A stretch of DNA of 23,202 nucleotides from the NCBI GenBank assembly GCA_030146155.1, contig JASLCF010000143.1, forward strand, positions 1 through 23,202, in the 5' to 3' direction. The notes below the pieces were generated by a model. It did no database searches. It saw only the letters and a program-made list of their open reading frames with translations, and was not told the origin of the DNA. Each line of letters starts with the position of its first letter. Position 1 is the first letter of the stretch. Source of the DNA: Savagea sp. (lineage in GTDB: Bacteria > Bacillota > Bacilli > Bacillales_A > Planococcaceae). Both the position numbers and the translations under genes were made by a program. Below are positions 14,988 through 23,202 of the stretch, in pieces.

Positions 14988-16454
14988 ATGAAATATAACG
15001 ATCAAGACGACAGCTTTATGCTGCATACAGATTTATATCAAATCAACATGGTGGAATCGTATTGGGCAGATGGTATGCACACGAGGAAATCCGTTTTTGA
15101 GTTGTATTTTAGAAAGATGCCTTTCAATAATGGGTATGCGGTATTTGCAGGTCTAGAACGCATGATTCAATATATCAAAGGCTTTCGTTTTTCAGATTCA
15201 GATTTAGCTTATCTTTCAGAACAAGGTTATGAAGCAGACTTTTTAGCATATTTAAAAGACTTACGTTTTACAGGAGACATTTATTCTGTTGTTGAGGGGG
15301 AACTTGTATTTGGCAATGAGCCTCTCGTTCGAATCGAGGCACCATTAGCTGAAGCACAACTGTTAGAAACAGCTTTACTCAATATCGTAAATTTTCAAAC
15401 ACTGATTGCTACGAAAGCAAGTCGAATTAAACAAGTTGTGAAAGATGAAGTAGTCATGGAGTTTGGAACAAGGCGTGCACAAGAAATGGATGCAGCGATT
15501 TGGGGAGCAAGGGCTTCGATTATAGGTGGACTAGAAGCTACAAGTAATGTTAGAGCAGGCAAGTTGTTTGGAATACCTGTTGCTGGGACACATGCCCATG
15601 CGATGGTACAAGCCTACAAGAGTGAGTATGAAGCGTTTCATTCTTATGCTAGAAGACATAAAGACTGCGTGTTTTTAGTGGATACCTATAACACATTGAA
15701 AATTGGAGTGCCGACAGCGATTCAAGTCGCTAAAGAGCTCGGTGATAAAATTAATTTCTTAGGCATTCGACTAGATAGCGGAGATATTGCCTTTTTATCA
15801 AAAGAAGCAAGAAAGATGTTAGATGAAGCAGGATTCCCTGAAGCAAAAATCGTGGTTTCCAATGATTTAGATGAATATACCATCCTAAACTTAAAAGCAC
15901 AGGGCGCTAAAGTTGATTCGTGGGGAATCGGTACGAAACTAATCACAGCGTATGATCAACCTGCTTTAGGCGCTGTCTATAAAATTGTTTCAATTGAAAA
16001 TGAGCAAGGAGAAATGGAAGATACCATTAAAATTTCTTCTACTTCTGAAAAGGTCACTACTCCTGGATTAAAACGTGTTTACCGCATTATGAATAAAAAG
16101 ACAGGGAAATCAGAGGGGGACTATATTACATTAGCAGATGAAGACCCGAATGAAGAAGAAGTACTGCATATGTTCCACCCTGTTCATACCTACTTATCCA
16201 AACATGTCAGCGATTTTGAAGCGATTAATATTCATCAACCTATTGTGAAGTCAGGGGAGATTGTGTATCAATTGCCAACGCTCGAAGATATCCGTACATT
16301 TAGTTTCAAACAGTTAGATACGTTGTGGGAAGAGTATAAACGCTCATTAAATCCTCAAGAATATCCTGTCGATTTAAGTCAAAAGTGTTGGGATAATAAA
16401 ATGAGAAACATTACAGAAGTCAATGATCGAGTGAAACAATTTGAAAAGGAGTGA
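14988..16454 (+). CDS. pncB: Nicotinate phosphoribosyltransferase
   Basis: This 488-residue enzyme converts nicotinate and PRPP to nicotinate mononucleotide, the first step of nicotinate salvage to NAD. The start region LHTDLYQINMVESYW is characteristic. MEFGTRRAQ near residue 147, the GTHAHA region near 200-205 that carries the family active-site histidine, and DTYNTL and GIRLDSGDI further on are all conserved. The length fits the long Gram-positive form. GAAGGA lies upstream of the ATG. Its stop overlaps the ribosome binding site of nadE, so the two NAD genes are co-transcribed. Confidence 0.95.
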   Translation: MKYNDQDDSFMLHTDLYQINMVESYWADGMHTRKSVFELYFRKMPFNNGYAVFAGLERMIQYIKGFRFSDSDLAYLSEQGYEADFLAYLKDLRFTGDIYSVVEGELVFGNEPLVRIEAPLAEAQLLETALLNIVNFQTLIATKASRIKQVVKDEVVMEFGTRRAQEMDAAIWGARASIIGGLEATSNVRAGKLFGIPVAGTHAHAMVQAYKSEYEAFHSYARRHKDCVFLVDTYNTLKIGVPTAIQVAKELGDKINFLGIRLDSGDIAFLSKEARKMLDEAGFPEAKIVVSNDLDEYTILNLKAQGAKVDSWGIGTKLITAYDQPALGAVYKIVSIENEQGEMEDTIKISSTSEKVTTPGLKRVYRIMNKKTGKSEGDYITLADEDPNEEEVLHMFHPVHTYLSKHVSDFEAINIHQPIVKSGEIVYQLPTLEDIRTFSFKQLDTLWEEYKRSLNPQEYPVDLSQKCWDNKMRNITEVNDRVKQFEKE

Positions 16455-16459
16455 GTCGG

Positions 16460-17278
16460 ATGCAACGAACAATTATTGAAAAGCTTTTCGTTCAACCTAC
16501 GATTGATCCTTCACTTGAAATTCGAAGAACAATTGATTTTTTAAAGCAATATATGCAAAAGTATCCTTTTTTTAATGGTTTTGTTTTAGGTATTTCTGGC
16601 GGACAAGATTCTACTTTAGTTGGAAAGTTAGCACAGATGGCAGTAGATGAGTTGAATGCTGAACAAGCAGAAAGAGAGTACGTGTTTATTGCATTGCGGT
16701 TACCTTATGGCAAACAGTTTGATGAAGAGGATTGTCAAGATGCACTCCGCTTTATACAGCCTAGTCAAACAGTGACAGTTAATATTCAGTCTGCAGTGGA
16801 CGCATCCGTGTCTGCACTTAAAGAAGCGGGCATTACGCTTTCTGATTTTACAAAAGGAAATGAAAAAGCGAGAGAACGTATGAAAGTACACTATGCGGTA
16901 GCAGCAGAGAAGAAATTGGCTGTACTAGGCAGTGACCATGCAGCTGAAGCGGTAACTGGATTCTTTACAAAATTTGGAGATGGGGCTGCTGATTTAATGC
17001 CGATTTTCCGTTTGAATAAAAGACAAGGAGCCTCCTTGTTAAAAGAATTAGATTGTCCACCACACCTGTATGAAAAAGTACCAACAGCTGATTTAGAAGA
17101 AGAGAAACCAGCACAACCTGATGAGGAAGCTTTAGGGGTTTCATACCAAGAGATTGATGATTATTTGGAAGGAAAAACAATCTCTCCATCGGCTGCTCAA
17201 CGAATCGAACAATTATATCAACAATCTGAACATAAAAGGCATTTACCGATTCATATTTATGATACATTTTGGAAATAA
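16460..17278 (+). CDS. nadE: NH3-dependent NAD+ synthetase
   Basis: This 272-residue enzyme amidates nicotinate adenine dinucleotide to NAD using free ammonia. The ATP pyrophosphatase P-loop SGGQDS is at about 46-51. The GSDHAAEAVTGFFTKFGDGAAD segment and the C-terminal DYLEGK and EHKR segments match the short, glutaminase-free form seen in Bacillus. There is no nitrilase-type glutaminase domain. The ATG at 16460 is eight bases after AAGGAG; the GTG at 16451 is part of that site and is rejected. It follows pncB closely and precedes moxR by 15 bp. Confidence 0.95.
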   Translation: MQRTIIEKLFVQPTIDPSLEIRRTIDFLKQYMQKYPFFNGFVLGISGGQDSTLVGKLAQMAVDELNAEQAEREYVFIALRLPYGKQFDEEDCQDALRFIQPSQTVTVNIQSAVDASVSALKEAGITLSDFTKGNEKARERMKVHYAVAAEKKLAVLGSDHAAEAVTGFFTKFGDGAADLMPIFRLNKRQGASLLKELDCPPHLYEKVPTADLEEEKPAQPDEEALGVSYQEIDDYLEGKTISPSAAQRIEQLYQQSEHKRHLPIHIYDTFWK

Positions 17279-17293
17279 GAAAAGAGGGATGGT

Positions 17294-18220
17294 ATGCGTG
17301 AAGAAGTGCGTCCACTCGTGCAAGCGATTGAACGTCGAATGATTGGCAAGCAACGAGAAATTGAATGGGTGCTCGTTGCTTTATTAGCCAGAGGGCATGT
17401 TTTGTTAGAAGATGTGCCGGGTGTCGGGAAAACCGCATTGATTAGAGCGTTATCTGCGAGCATTGCAATGGAATCGAAGCGAATTCAAATGACTTCAGAT
17501 TTATTACCTTCTGATATTTTAGGCGTATCGATTTATCAGCCTGCTTCTCGTCAATTTGAATTTAAAAAAGGGCCGCTTCATCATCCACTTATCTTAGCAG
17601 ATGAGTTGAATCGAGCATCGCCTAAGACGCAATCAGCCTTATTGGAAAGTATGGCCGAACGTCAAGTGACTGTCGATGGAGCGACCTACCCAATGCCTTT
17701 TCCTTTTTTTGTGATGGCTACACAAAACCCGCTTGAACATGAGGGGACTTATCGTTTACCTGAAGCGCAACTCGATCGTTTTTTATTCAGAATTTCTTTA
17801 GGGTACTTAGAGCCAGCCGATGAATTGTTGTTATTACAACGGGGAACGAACGAATGTGAAATTGCTCCTGTTGTAGATGAACAACAGTTACGTCAATGGA
17901 TGGAAGAAGTGACCCATGTGTTTATTGCTGAAGAGTTGCAACAAATGATTGTTCAACTTGCTCAATGGACAAGACAGTCAGAGCATTTATCGTTAGGGAT
18001 GAGTCCGAGAGCTTCATTGGCGTTACAGGAAGCTGCTCGAGCTTATGCATGGATTCAAGGGAGAGACTATGTAGTAGTGGATGATTTAATCGAGTTGTTT
18101 GAACCTGTCATTTATCATCGTTTAATGCGATCTCCACAAGCTATTTTGGATGGAGTGACCCTAGAAAGTTTAGGGCAAGTGTGGTTAACAAAAGTCGTTG
18201 AACAGGAGATTGCTCGGTGA
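17294..18220 (+). CDS. MoxR-family AAA+ ATPase
   Basis: This is a 308-residue AAA+ ATPase of the MoxR family, thought to act as a chaperone in maturing or regulating envelope or metal-containing complexes. Walker A GVGKT is at about 43-47, and the Walker B region LILADELNRASPKTQ is near residue 98. ATQNP near 139 and the RLPEAQLDRF segment near 152 are sensor and arginine-finger regions typical of the family. GAGGG lies five bases upstream of the ATG. It overlaps the DUF58 gene by GTGA, and the ATPase, DUF58 and transglutaminase form a widely conserved trio. What the trio acts on in this organism is not known. Confidence 0.93.
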   Translation: MREEVRPLVQAIERRMIGKQREIEWVLVALLARGHVLLEDVPGVGKTALIRALSASIAMESKRIQMTSDLLPSDILGVSIYQPASRQFEFKKGPLHHPLILADELNRASPKTQSALLESMAERQVTVDGATYPMPFPFFVMATQNPLEHEGTYRLPEAQLDRFLFRISLGYLEPADELLLLQRGTNECEIAPVVDEQQLRQWMEEVTHVFIAEELQQMIVQLAQWTRQSEHLSLGMSPRASLALQEAARAYAWIQGRDYVVVDDLIELFEPVIYHRLMRSPQAILDGVTLESLGQVWLTKVVEQEIAR

Positions 18221-19254
18221 ATAGAAAAGAGTGGGTTATACTGAGTGCTCTGTTTATCACGATGATTGTAGCACCCTTTCTATGGCAAGGTTTTATTTAC
18301 CCCTCGCTGATCCTTCTCCCTTTGTTAGTATATAACGCATTGCTATTCAGTTTTGTGCAATGGTTCCCGTTGTCTTATCAACGAACAGTGACCCATTCGA
18401 ACAAGCCTTCTTCGAGAATTCAGGTCACTTTTCCGAAACTCTTTCCATTTTTAACGATGACTTGGTCAGAAGAATGGGTGTCTCAACAAGCCTCATTTTT
18501 AAAAGAAGCAGAATTACTGGTTACCAATAGAAAGTCGAGTCTTTTCTTGATGCCGTTGAATGACCTACCACGTGGTTACTATCAATTAAAGCAAGCAGAG
18601 CTACGCGTAGACTCCATACTCGGATGGTTTACTTTTAAACGTCGTATCAATGAAAAAGCCACGTATTATCAATACCCTATTATTCAACCTACTTTGCCAT
18701 TCAACCCTCAGCAGGCAATTGCGGATTTCACTGACTTCAATCGTCAGCGAATGAGTGTTGGACAAGCAATAGGGCAAGAAGAATTTCATGGTGTAAGAGA
18801 GTATTCGGCAGGAGATGCCCTGCAACATATTCACTGGAAATTAAGTGCTAAGCATCAACAGTTGATGACGAAATCATTTGAAGGGGAAAAGCAATTCGTT
18901 TACCGTATTCGACTGGATTGCAATACTAGCCATTATTTTGAAGAGAAAGTTAGCCTATTTGCTACTGTAGGTTCTCATTTGATGGAAGAAGGGCATCAAG
19001 TCACTGCTTTATTGAAAGGTGAAGAATTTGAACTGATTAAAGGATTACCGAGGTATGGCGAATGGTTGCAAGAATTAGCAAGGGTAGAGCCTGAAAAAGA
19101 ATCAATAGAGGTGACGACTGACTGGCTCATCACAGCCGTTGATACACCGCTCTCTTTGCCGGCGGAACGCTTAATCATTTTAGGGGATAGTAACCGTATG
19201 CAAGGAAGTAGCAGATGGGTCGACTACCGAGATTTAAAGGGGTGTCGTCTATGA
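18217..19254 (+). CDS. DUF58 domain-containing membrane protein
   Basis: This 345-residue protein has two N-terminal membrane helices (about 7-25 and 28-47) and then a soluble domain. The DUF58 signature is visible near residues 193-222 as EFHGVREYSAGD, then IHWKLSAK and TKSFEG. DUF58 proteins usually occur with MoxR ATPases and transglutaminases, as here, and the function is not established. The GTG start overlaps the moxR stop, with AGGAG eight bases upstream. The end overlaps the transglutaminase gene by ATGA, so the three are translationally coupled. Confidence 0.92.
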   Translation: MNRKEWVILSALFITMIVAPFLWQGFIYPSLILLPLLVYNALLFSFVQWFPLSYQRTVTHSNKPSSRIQVTFPKLFPFLTMTWSEEWVSQQASFLKEAELLVTNRKSSLFLMPLNDLPRGYYQLKQAELRVDSILGWFTFKRRINEKATYYQYPIIQPTLPFNPQQAIADFTDFNRQRMSVGQAIGQEEFHGVREYSAGDALQHIHWKLSAKHQQLMTKSFEGEKQFVYRIRLDCNTSHYFEEKVSLFATVGSHLMEEGHQVTALLKGEEFELIKGLPRYGEWLQELARVEPEKESIEVTTDWLITAVDTPLSLPAERLIILGDSNRMQGSSRWVDYRDLKGCRL

Positions 19255-21230
19255 ATAAGTGGCTCCATGTCAGACGTTTATTGTTATATCTATTTAGCTT
19301 TTTATTATTGCTAGAATGGCTACAACCTATTTTATTTTTAACGCAGTCTAAATACCTTATCTTCTTTTCCATCTACTTATTCCTTTGCTTGTCTTTATTC
19401 TATTTCAAACAACCGATGCTTTTAAATGTCTTGTTAGCGTTTTTATTAAGCCAGTTCCTGTTGGTTGTTATGTTTAAAGCAGAGGGAGAAGGTATCTATT
19501 TATTTTTTAAAAATGAATGGCTAGAAAATCTAGGTTTTTTTGTACGATTTGAATGGTCTATGTTCTCTAATGGTTTTCAAACTTTGCTCTTTTTCATGTT
19601 GTTATGGATTTTCTCTTATTTTATACATTATTGGATTGATATCCGAAAATCTTTAACTTTGTTTATCGTATCGACCACTCTATTTTTTGTCGCGATGGAA
19701 TTACTAAATGTCTATTCTGTTGAGCGACATATTATCCCTCTTACATGGATTCTCCTTTCTTTAATCACTATTATTCGAACGACAAGATTGTATCGTATAC
19801 CCCGTCAAGAAGGGCGTTTACTACTAGTTAGATTAGTGACAATTGCAATTTTGGCATTTGGTGTGAATCAGTGGTCAACATTCGCTGAAGATGGTGGCCA
19901 ACAACAATCGCAAACCATAAGTAAAACAGGGTATAGCCTAGAAGACGACAGACTAGGTGGGGATTTTATACCTGAAGAAGAAGTTGTGCTGCATGCGACA
20001 ACAAAAGAGCCGCGTTATTACAAAATCGAAGTAAAGGATAGTTATATTTCAAAAGGGTGGAGTATCTCACCTGATGAAACAGAACAACAAGTAGCGAAAG
20101 ACAAGGGAAATCATGAAAAAGTTGCCATTCAGCTTGTGAGTGACTTACCGTATCTTCCCTATGTTTATGGAATGGAAAGTATACAAGAGGGCAAGGCACT
20201 TATTTATCAAAATGAACGAAGAGAACAAATGTATTCGTCAAATCAATCCATCAAAAAATATACATTAAATGTCGTAGATTTTACATTTAATGAAGAAAAT
20301 TTACGTCAAGTGAAACAGCAAAGCTATTATCGTGACCGACTTGAACTTGAAAAGTACCTCACATTACCAGCGCATTTACCCCCTAGGATTCAACAATTAG
20401 CTGAAGAAGTAACAAGACAGGAAGAGTCAGTCTATGGCAAAGTGAAAGCAATTGAACAGTATCTTTCATCAGGTCCGTTTATTTATAGTCACGAACTTGT
20501 GGGTATCCCTCTTGAAGATCAAGATTATGTGGATCAATTTTTATTTGAAACACAACGGGGATACTGCGATAACTTTTCGACAGCTATGGCGGTGATGTTG
20601 CGGACATTAGGTATCCCAACTAAGTGGGCGAAAGGCTTTGCATCAGGTGCAGAGATTCAAGCAGAGAATGGACAAATGGTTTATGAAGTCAAACAAAGTG
20701 ATGCCCATTCGTGGGTTGAAGTGTACTTTCCAGGAGAAGGTTGGGTACCCTTTGAACCGACTCCAGGGTTTACTTCACCAGTTACAAATGTTGAGCAGGT
20801 GGCGCCCGTTGCCCCTGAAGAACCTGAAGAACAGCCGGAGCAACCCAAAGAGGAACGACTACCAGAACCTGTCCAACCGAAAAATAATTCTCGCTTACTC
20901 TGGCCTTTCTTATTAAGTAGTGGTGTAGGGGTAACCTTGCTTTTCTTATTTTATCAATATCGCCAAAGAAATACCCTAAAGGGAATGCACTCGCATCTCC
21001 TACGTTTATTGAAGAAGCGAGGTTGGGAGCGGCAGTTAGGTGAGACGGAACGGCAATTTGCGAAGCGGGTCAATCAAGAAGCAAATTTCCCGACTTTTCA
21101 ACAATGGGTAGAGGCAAGGTATCAATCGAAGTATAGAAATACAGAAAATTCCAACAATCAACAATTTAAATCTTTTTATCGAAAAATTTTACTAGAAATG
21201 AAAGTTGATAAAAGGCATAGAGACGAGTAA
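19251..21230 (+). CDS. Membrane transglutaminase-like protein with C-terminal DUF4129-like domain
   Basis: This 659-residue protein has about seven N-terminal membrane helices (to about residue 205), then an extracellular transglutaminase-like domain. The catalytic positions are C439 (GYCDNFS), H486 (DAHSW) and E502 (FEPTPG), matching the Cys-His-acid layout. A Pro/Glu-rich linker follows, then a single membrane helix near 550-570 and a cytoplasmic tail resembling DUF4129. The ATG at 19251 overlaps the DUF58 stop and has AAAGGGGTG upstream; an earlier in-frame ATG at 19215 lies within DUF58. A peptide- or cell-wall-linked role outside the membrane is plausible but unproven. Confidence 0.92.
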   Translation: MNKWLHVRRLLLYLFSFLLLLEWLQPILFLTQSKYLIFFSIYLFLCLSLFYFKQPMLLNVLLAFLLSQFLLVVMFKAEGEGIYLFFKNEWLENLGFFVRFEWSMFSNGFQTLLFFMLLWIFSYFIHYWIDIRKSLTLFIVSTTLFFVAMELLNVYSVERHIIPLTWILLSLITIIRTTRLYRIPRQEGRLLLVRLVTIAILAFGVNQWSTFAEDGGQQQSQTISKTGYSLEDDRLGGDFIPEEEVVLHATTKEPRYYKIEVKDSYISKGWSISPDETEQQVAKDKGNHEKVAIQLVSDLPYLPYVYGMESIQEGKALIYQNERREQMYSSNQSIKKYTLNVVDFTFNEENLRQVKQQSYYRDRLELEKYLTLPAHLPPRIQQLAEEVTRQEESVYGKVKAIEQYLSSGPFIYSHELVGIPLEDQDYVDQFLFETQRGYCDNFSTAMAVMLRTLGIPTKWAKGFASGAEIQAENGQMVYEVKQSDAHSWVEVYFPGEGWVPFEPTPGFTSPVTNVEQVAPVAPEEPEEQPEQPKEERLPEPVQPKNNSRLLWPFLLSSGVGVTLLFLFYQYRQRNTLKGMHSHLLRLLKKRGWERQLGETERQFAKRVNQEANFPTFQQWVEARYQSKYRNTENSNNQQFKSFYRKILLEMKVDKRHRDE

Positions 21231-21233
21231 AAT
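21205..21233 (+). promoter_or_regulatory. Promoter of guaA within the end of the transglutaminase gene
   Basis: TTGATA (21205-21210) and TAAAAT (21228-21233) are each one base from consensus and spaced 17 bp apart. The start site near 21240 gives a 45-nt leader with a small hairpin around CTGC-AAA-GCAG (21251-21261). This is too short for a purine riboswitch. Confidence 0.65.
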
Positions 21234-21284
21234 AACAACATACTCATTCGCTGCAAAGCAGAGTGAAAAAAGGAGAGATGATTT

Positions 21285-22826
21285 ATGTCAACCGCACCAT
21301 TGTTGAGTGCTCAAGAGAAAATTGTAGTCATTGACCTCGGTAGCCCACACAACCAATTACTGACACGAAAAATCCGTGAAATTGGGATGTATAGTGAGTT
21401 GCACCCTCATACTACAACAGCTGCTGAAATTAAAGGAATGAACGCAGTTGGTGTCATTTTATCAGGTGGAGCACCTGAAGTTATCGAAAAATATAATTTA
21501 TCCATTGCAGATGAATTATTTGAAATGGGAATCCCTATTCTCGCGGTAAGTTCTGGCGTGATGGCGTTGGCAGATTACTTCGGAGGCTCAGTTGTAGAGG
21601 TACCGAATGTATTTGGTGAACAAAAACAAATTAAAGCTACAGAAGAACACGGTTTGGTTCAAGCGTTAAATGGACAAATGGATGTTCAATTAGAAGAAAC
21701 GTATCAAATCAAAGAAATGCCAACGGGCTTCAAATCAGTTGATGAGGACGCATTAATTTTAGTCAATGATGAGAAAAAAGTATACGGTCTTCAATTTCAT
21801 CCTGAATTAACGAATACTTTAGGTGGAAATGACCTACTCTCTTACTTTGTATTTACAATTTGTGAAGCAAAATCAGAATGGACGATGAAATATTTCGTAG
21901 AGATGGAAGTTGAGCGTATTCGTGAAACCGTTGGAGATAAAAATGTATTATGTGCATTAAGTGGTGGCGTAGACTCTTCAGTAGTTGCAGCGTTAGTGCA
22001 TAAAGCCATTGGCGATCAGCTCACTTGTATTTTCGTTGATCACGGCTTATTACGTAAAGGGGAAGCGGACAGTGTTGTTGAAACTTTTGCTAATGGATTC
22101 CATATGAATTTCATTAAAGTAGATGCACAAGAACGTTTCTTAGGTAAACTAAAAGGAGTCACTGATCCAGAGCAAAAACGTAAAATCATTGGCAATGAGT
22201 TCATCTATGTATTCGATGACGAGGCAGCTAAATTAAAAGGAATTGATTATTTAGCACAAGGTACAATTTATGCAGACGTTATTGAGAGTGGAACAGCGAC
22301 TTCAGAAGTGATTAAATCCCATCATAATGTTGGTGGATTACCAGAGGACTTAGAGTTTGAATTAATAGAACCATTAACAGCACTCTTTAAAGATGAGGTT
22401 CGTTTACTTGGTTTAGAATTAGGTCTCCCTGAAGAAATCGTTTGGCGTCAACCTTTCCCAGGTCCTGGCTTAGGGATTCGTGTATTGGGAGAAGTAACAG
22501 AAGAAAAATTAAAAATTGTCCGTGAGTCGGATTGGATTTTACGTGAAGAAATCGCTAAAGCTGGTCTAGACCGTGATATTTGGCAATACTTCACAGTACT
22601 CCCTAATATTCGTTCGGTAGGAAAACGCGATGAAAAACGTACGTATGACCATGCAATCGGCATTCGTGCTGTGCATTCGGTAGATGGGATGACATCAGAT
22701 TGGGCACGTATTCCTTGGGACTTACTGGAGAAAATCAGTACACGTATTACAAACGAAGTCGATCACGTGAATCGCGTCGTTTATGATATTACTGCGAAGC
22801 CTCCAGGTACGATTGAGTGGGAATAG
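21285..22826 (+). CDS. guaA: GMP synthase with a degenerate glutaminase domain (probably ammonia-dependent)
   Basis: This 513-residue protein aligns end to end with GMP synthase, which amidates XMP to GMP with ATP. The synthetase half is well conserved: P-loop SGGVDSS (226-232), FVDHGLLRK, IESGTATSEVIKSHHNVGGLPED, WRQPFPGPGLGIRVLGE, and the C-terminal dimerisation part ending KPPGTIEWE. The N-terminal class I glutaminase domain is abnormal. The catalytic nucleophile Cys is Ser at residue 89 (L-A-V-S-S-G for L-G-I-C-Y-G), GGP in the oxyanion region is GGA, and the VWMSHGD segment is missing. H172 and E174 remain in FHPE. AGGAGAG lies seven bases before the ATG. Glutamine hydrolysis should be lost, so it would need free ammonia or a partner glutaminase. 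The reading frame is intact, so it is not a pseudogene. Confidence 0.93.
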   Translation: MSTAPLLSAQEKIVVIDLGSPHNQLLTRKIREIGMYSELHPHTTTAAEIKGMNAVGVILSGGAPEVIEKYNLSIADELFEMGIPILAVSSGVMALADYFGGSVVEVPNVFGEQKQIKATEEHGLVQALNGQMDVQLEETYQIKEMPTGFKSVDEDALILVNDEKKVYGLQFHPELTNTLGGNDLLSYFVFTICEAKSEWTMKYFVEMEVERIRETVGDKNVLCALSGGVDSSVVAALVHKAIGDQLTCIFVDHGLLRKGEADSVVETFANGFHMNFIKVDAQERFLGKLKGVTDPEQKRKIIGNEFIYVFDDEAAKLKGIDYLAQGTIYADVIESGTATSEVIKSHHNVGGLPEDLEFELIEPLTALFKDEVRLLGLELGLPEEIVWRQPFPGPGLGIRVLGEVTEEKLKIVRESDWILREEIAKAGLDRDIWQYFTVLPNIRSVGKRDEKRTYDHAIGIRAVHSVDGMTSDWARIPWDLLEKISTRITNEVDHVNRVVYDITAKPPGTIEWE

Positions 22827-22924
22827 TTCTAAATACCTAAAATAAATGAAACCCTGATACAACAGTGTTTATATGAGTTATTGATGCAGATGATTCGTAG
22901 GATAATATAACAACTGGGTACAAT

Positions 22925-22970
22925 AAACCCTCTTTTTCAAGTTGAAAAATTTGAAGAAGGGGGTTTTGTG
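22925..22970 (+). terminator. Terminator downstream of guaA
   Basis: A stem of about 16 bp (22925-22940 with 22951-22966, with G-U pairs) and a 10-base loop ends in a T-rich stretch. The 98 bases between the guaA stop and this hairpin hold no gene that I can see. Confidence 0.82.
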
Positions 22971-23043
22971 TTTAAAAGTAGTAGAAGCCTTGAAATTTGA
23001 ATATGAAATGAAAGTCTAAAATAAGTTTCAGAACAAAAATGAA

Positions 23044-23073
23044 AACAGACAACTCTAATTAGAATTGTCTGTT
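23044..23073 (-). terminator. Terminator of the - strand gene at the window edge
   Basis: AACAGACAA (23044-23052) pairs with TTGTCTGTT (23065-23073), extended by TCT/AGA around an AATT loop with one mismatch. Read on the - strand it is followed by T-rich sequence. It lies about 24 bp after the stop of the partial gene. Confidence 0.7.
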
Positions 23074-23096
23074 AAAAAGGTGAATAAACGTTCGAG

Positions 23097-23202
23097 TTAC
23101 GATCCAACGAGCAAGCGATCAATTGGAATGTCTTCACCGTTGAGTTGATAAGAAATAGTATCGATTTCTTTAGGGACATTAAGGATGAACAAATAATCAT
23201 GG
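23097..23202 (-). CDS. C-terminal end of an unidentified protein (partial)
   Basis: The - strand frame entering at the right edge encodes 34 residues and a stop codon at 23099-23097, ending in DRLLVGS. It is open to the window boundary, has normal composition (YLFILNVPKEIDTISY), and is followed by a plausible - strand terminator, so it is likely the tail of a real gene convergent with guaA. The fragment is too short to assign a family. Confidence 0.5.
   Translation of the reverse strand, partial: HDYLFILNVPKEIDTISYQLNGEDIPIDRLLVGS

Noticed and set aside
21231..21284. Possible purine riboswitch or attenuator before guaA.
   Set aside because: Only 54 bases are available and the hairpin has a four-pair stem with no T run; no aptamer fits.
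21285..22826. GuaA as a pseudogene or sequencing artefact.
   Set aside because: The frame is intact over 513 codons, the changes are scattered substitutions plus a shortened segment, and the synthetase half is highly conserved.
22881..22966. TTGATG with TATAAC/TAATAT followed at once by the guaA terminator, looking like a very short RNA gene.
   Set aside because: The spacing is poor (16 or 19 bp), the transcript would be little more than the terminator hairpin, and the region is AT-rich.

Overview
The window looks like chromosomal DNA of a low-GC Gram-positive bacterium, most likely in the Lactobacillales. The evidence is AT-rich sequence, strong AAGGAGG-type ribosome binding sites, a T-box leader, an ECF transporter, a Gram-positive type four-gene 2-oxo acid dehydrogenase operon, and a MoxR/DUF58/transglutaminase cluster next to guaA. 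No insertion sequence, phage gene, CRISPR array, rRNA or tRNA was seen. Nearly all genes are on the + strand. A Sigma_reg_C-like gene and a partial gene at the right edge are on the - strand.

Layout: (1) 2-937, an M19 dipeptidase with its terminator. (2) 1106-5689, a pyruvate dehydrogenase-type operon (E1alpha, E1beta, E2, E3) with overlapping or abutting genes. (3) 5798-8310, a GNAT acetyltransferase, a DUF3885 protein and an M32 carboxypeptidase, behind their own promoter. (4) 8314-12644, a methionine-specifier T-box leader followed by a SAM hydrolase family gene and the S, A-A and T components of an ECF importer. This looks like a unit switched on when charged tRNA-Met is scarce. (5) 12721-13596 (-), an anti-sigma C-terminal-domain protein, separated by a 334-bp divergent intergenic region from a four-helix membrane protein and a GreA/GreB-like factor (13931-14832). 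(6) 14988-21230, pncB-nadE (NAD from nicotinate) running directly into moxR, DUF58 and a membrane transglutaminase. (7) 21285-22826, guaA with its own promoter, then terminators and the end of a - strand gene.

Two core enzymes are intact reading frames in which one functional module has lost its signature residues. GuaA has Ser where the amidotransferase catalytic Cys should be, and its glutaminase domain is eroded, while the synthetase half is well conserved. The dehydrogenase E3 keeps its FAD site, redox disulfide and His/Glu pair, but all glycines of the NAD-binding GxGxxG motif are replaced. These are the strongest candidates for undescribed biology here. The Met T-box/SAM hydrolase/ECF unit and the orphan anti-sigma C-domain with a 17-bp palindrome at its promoter come next.
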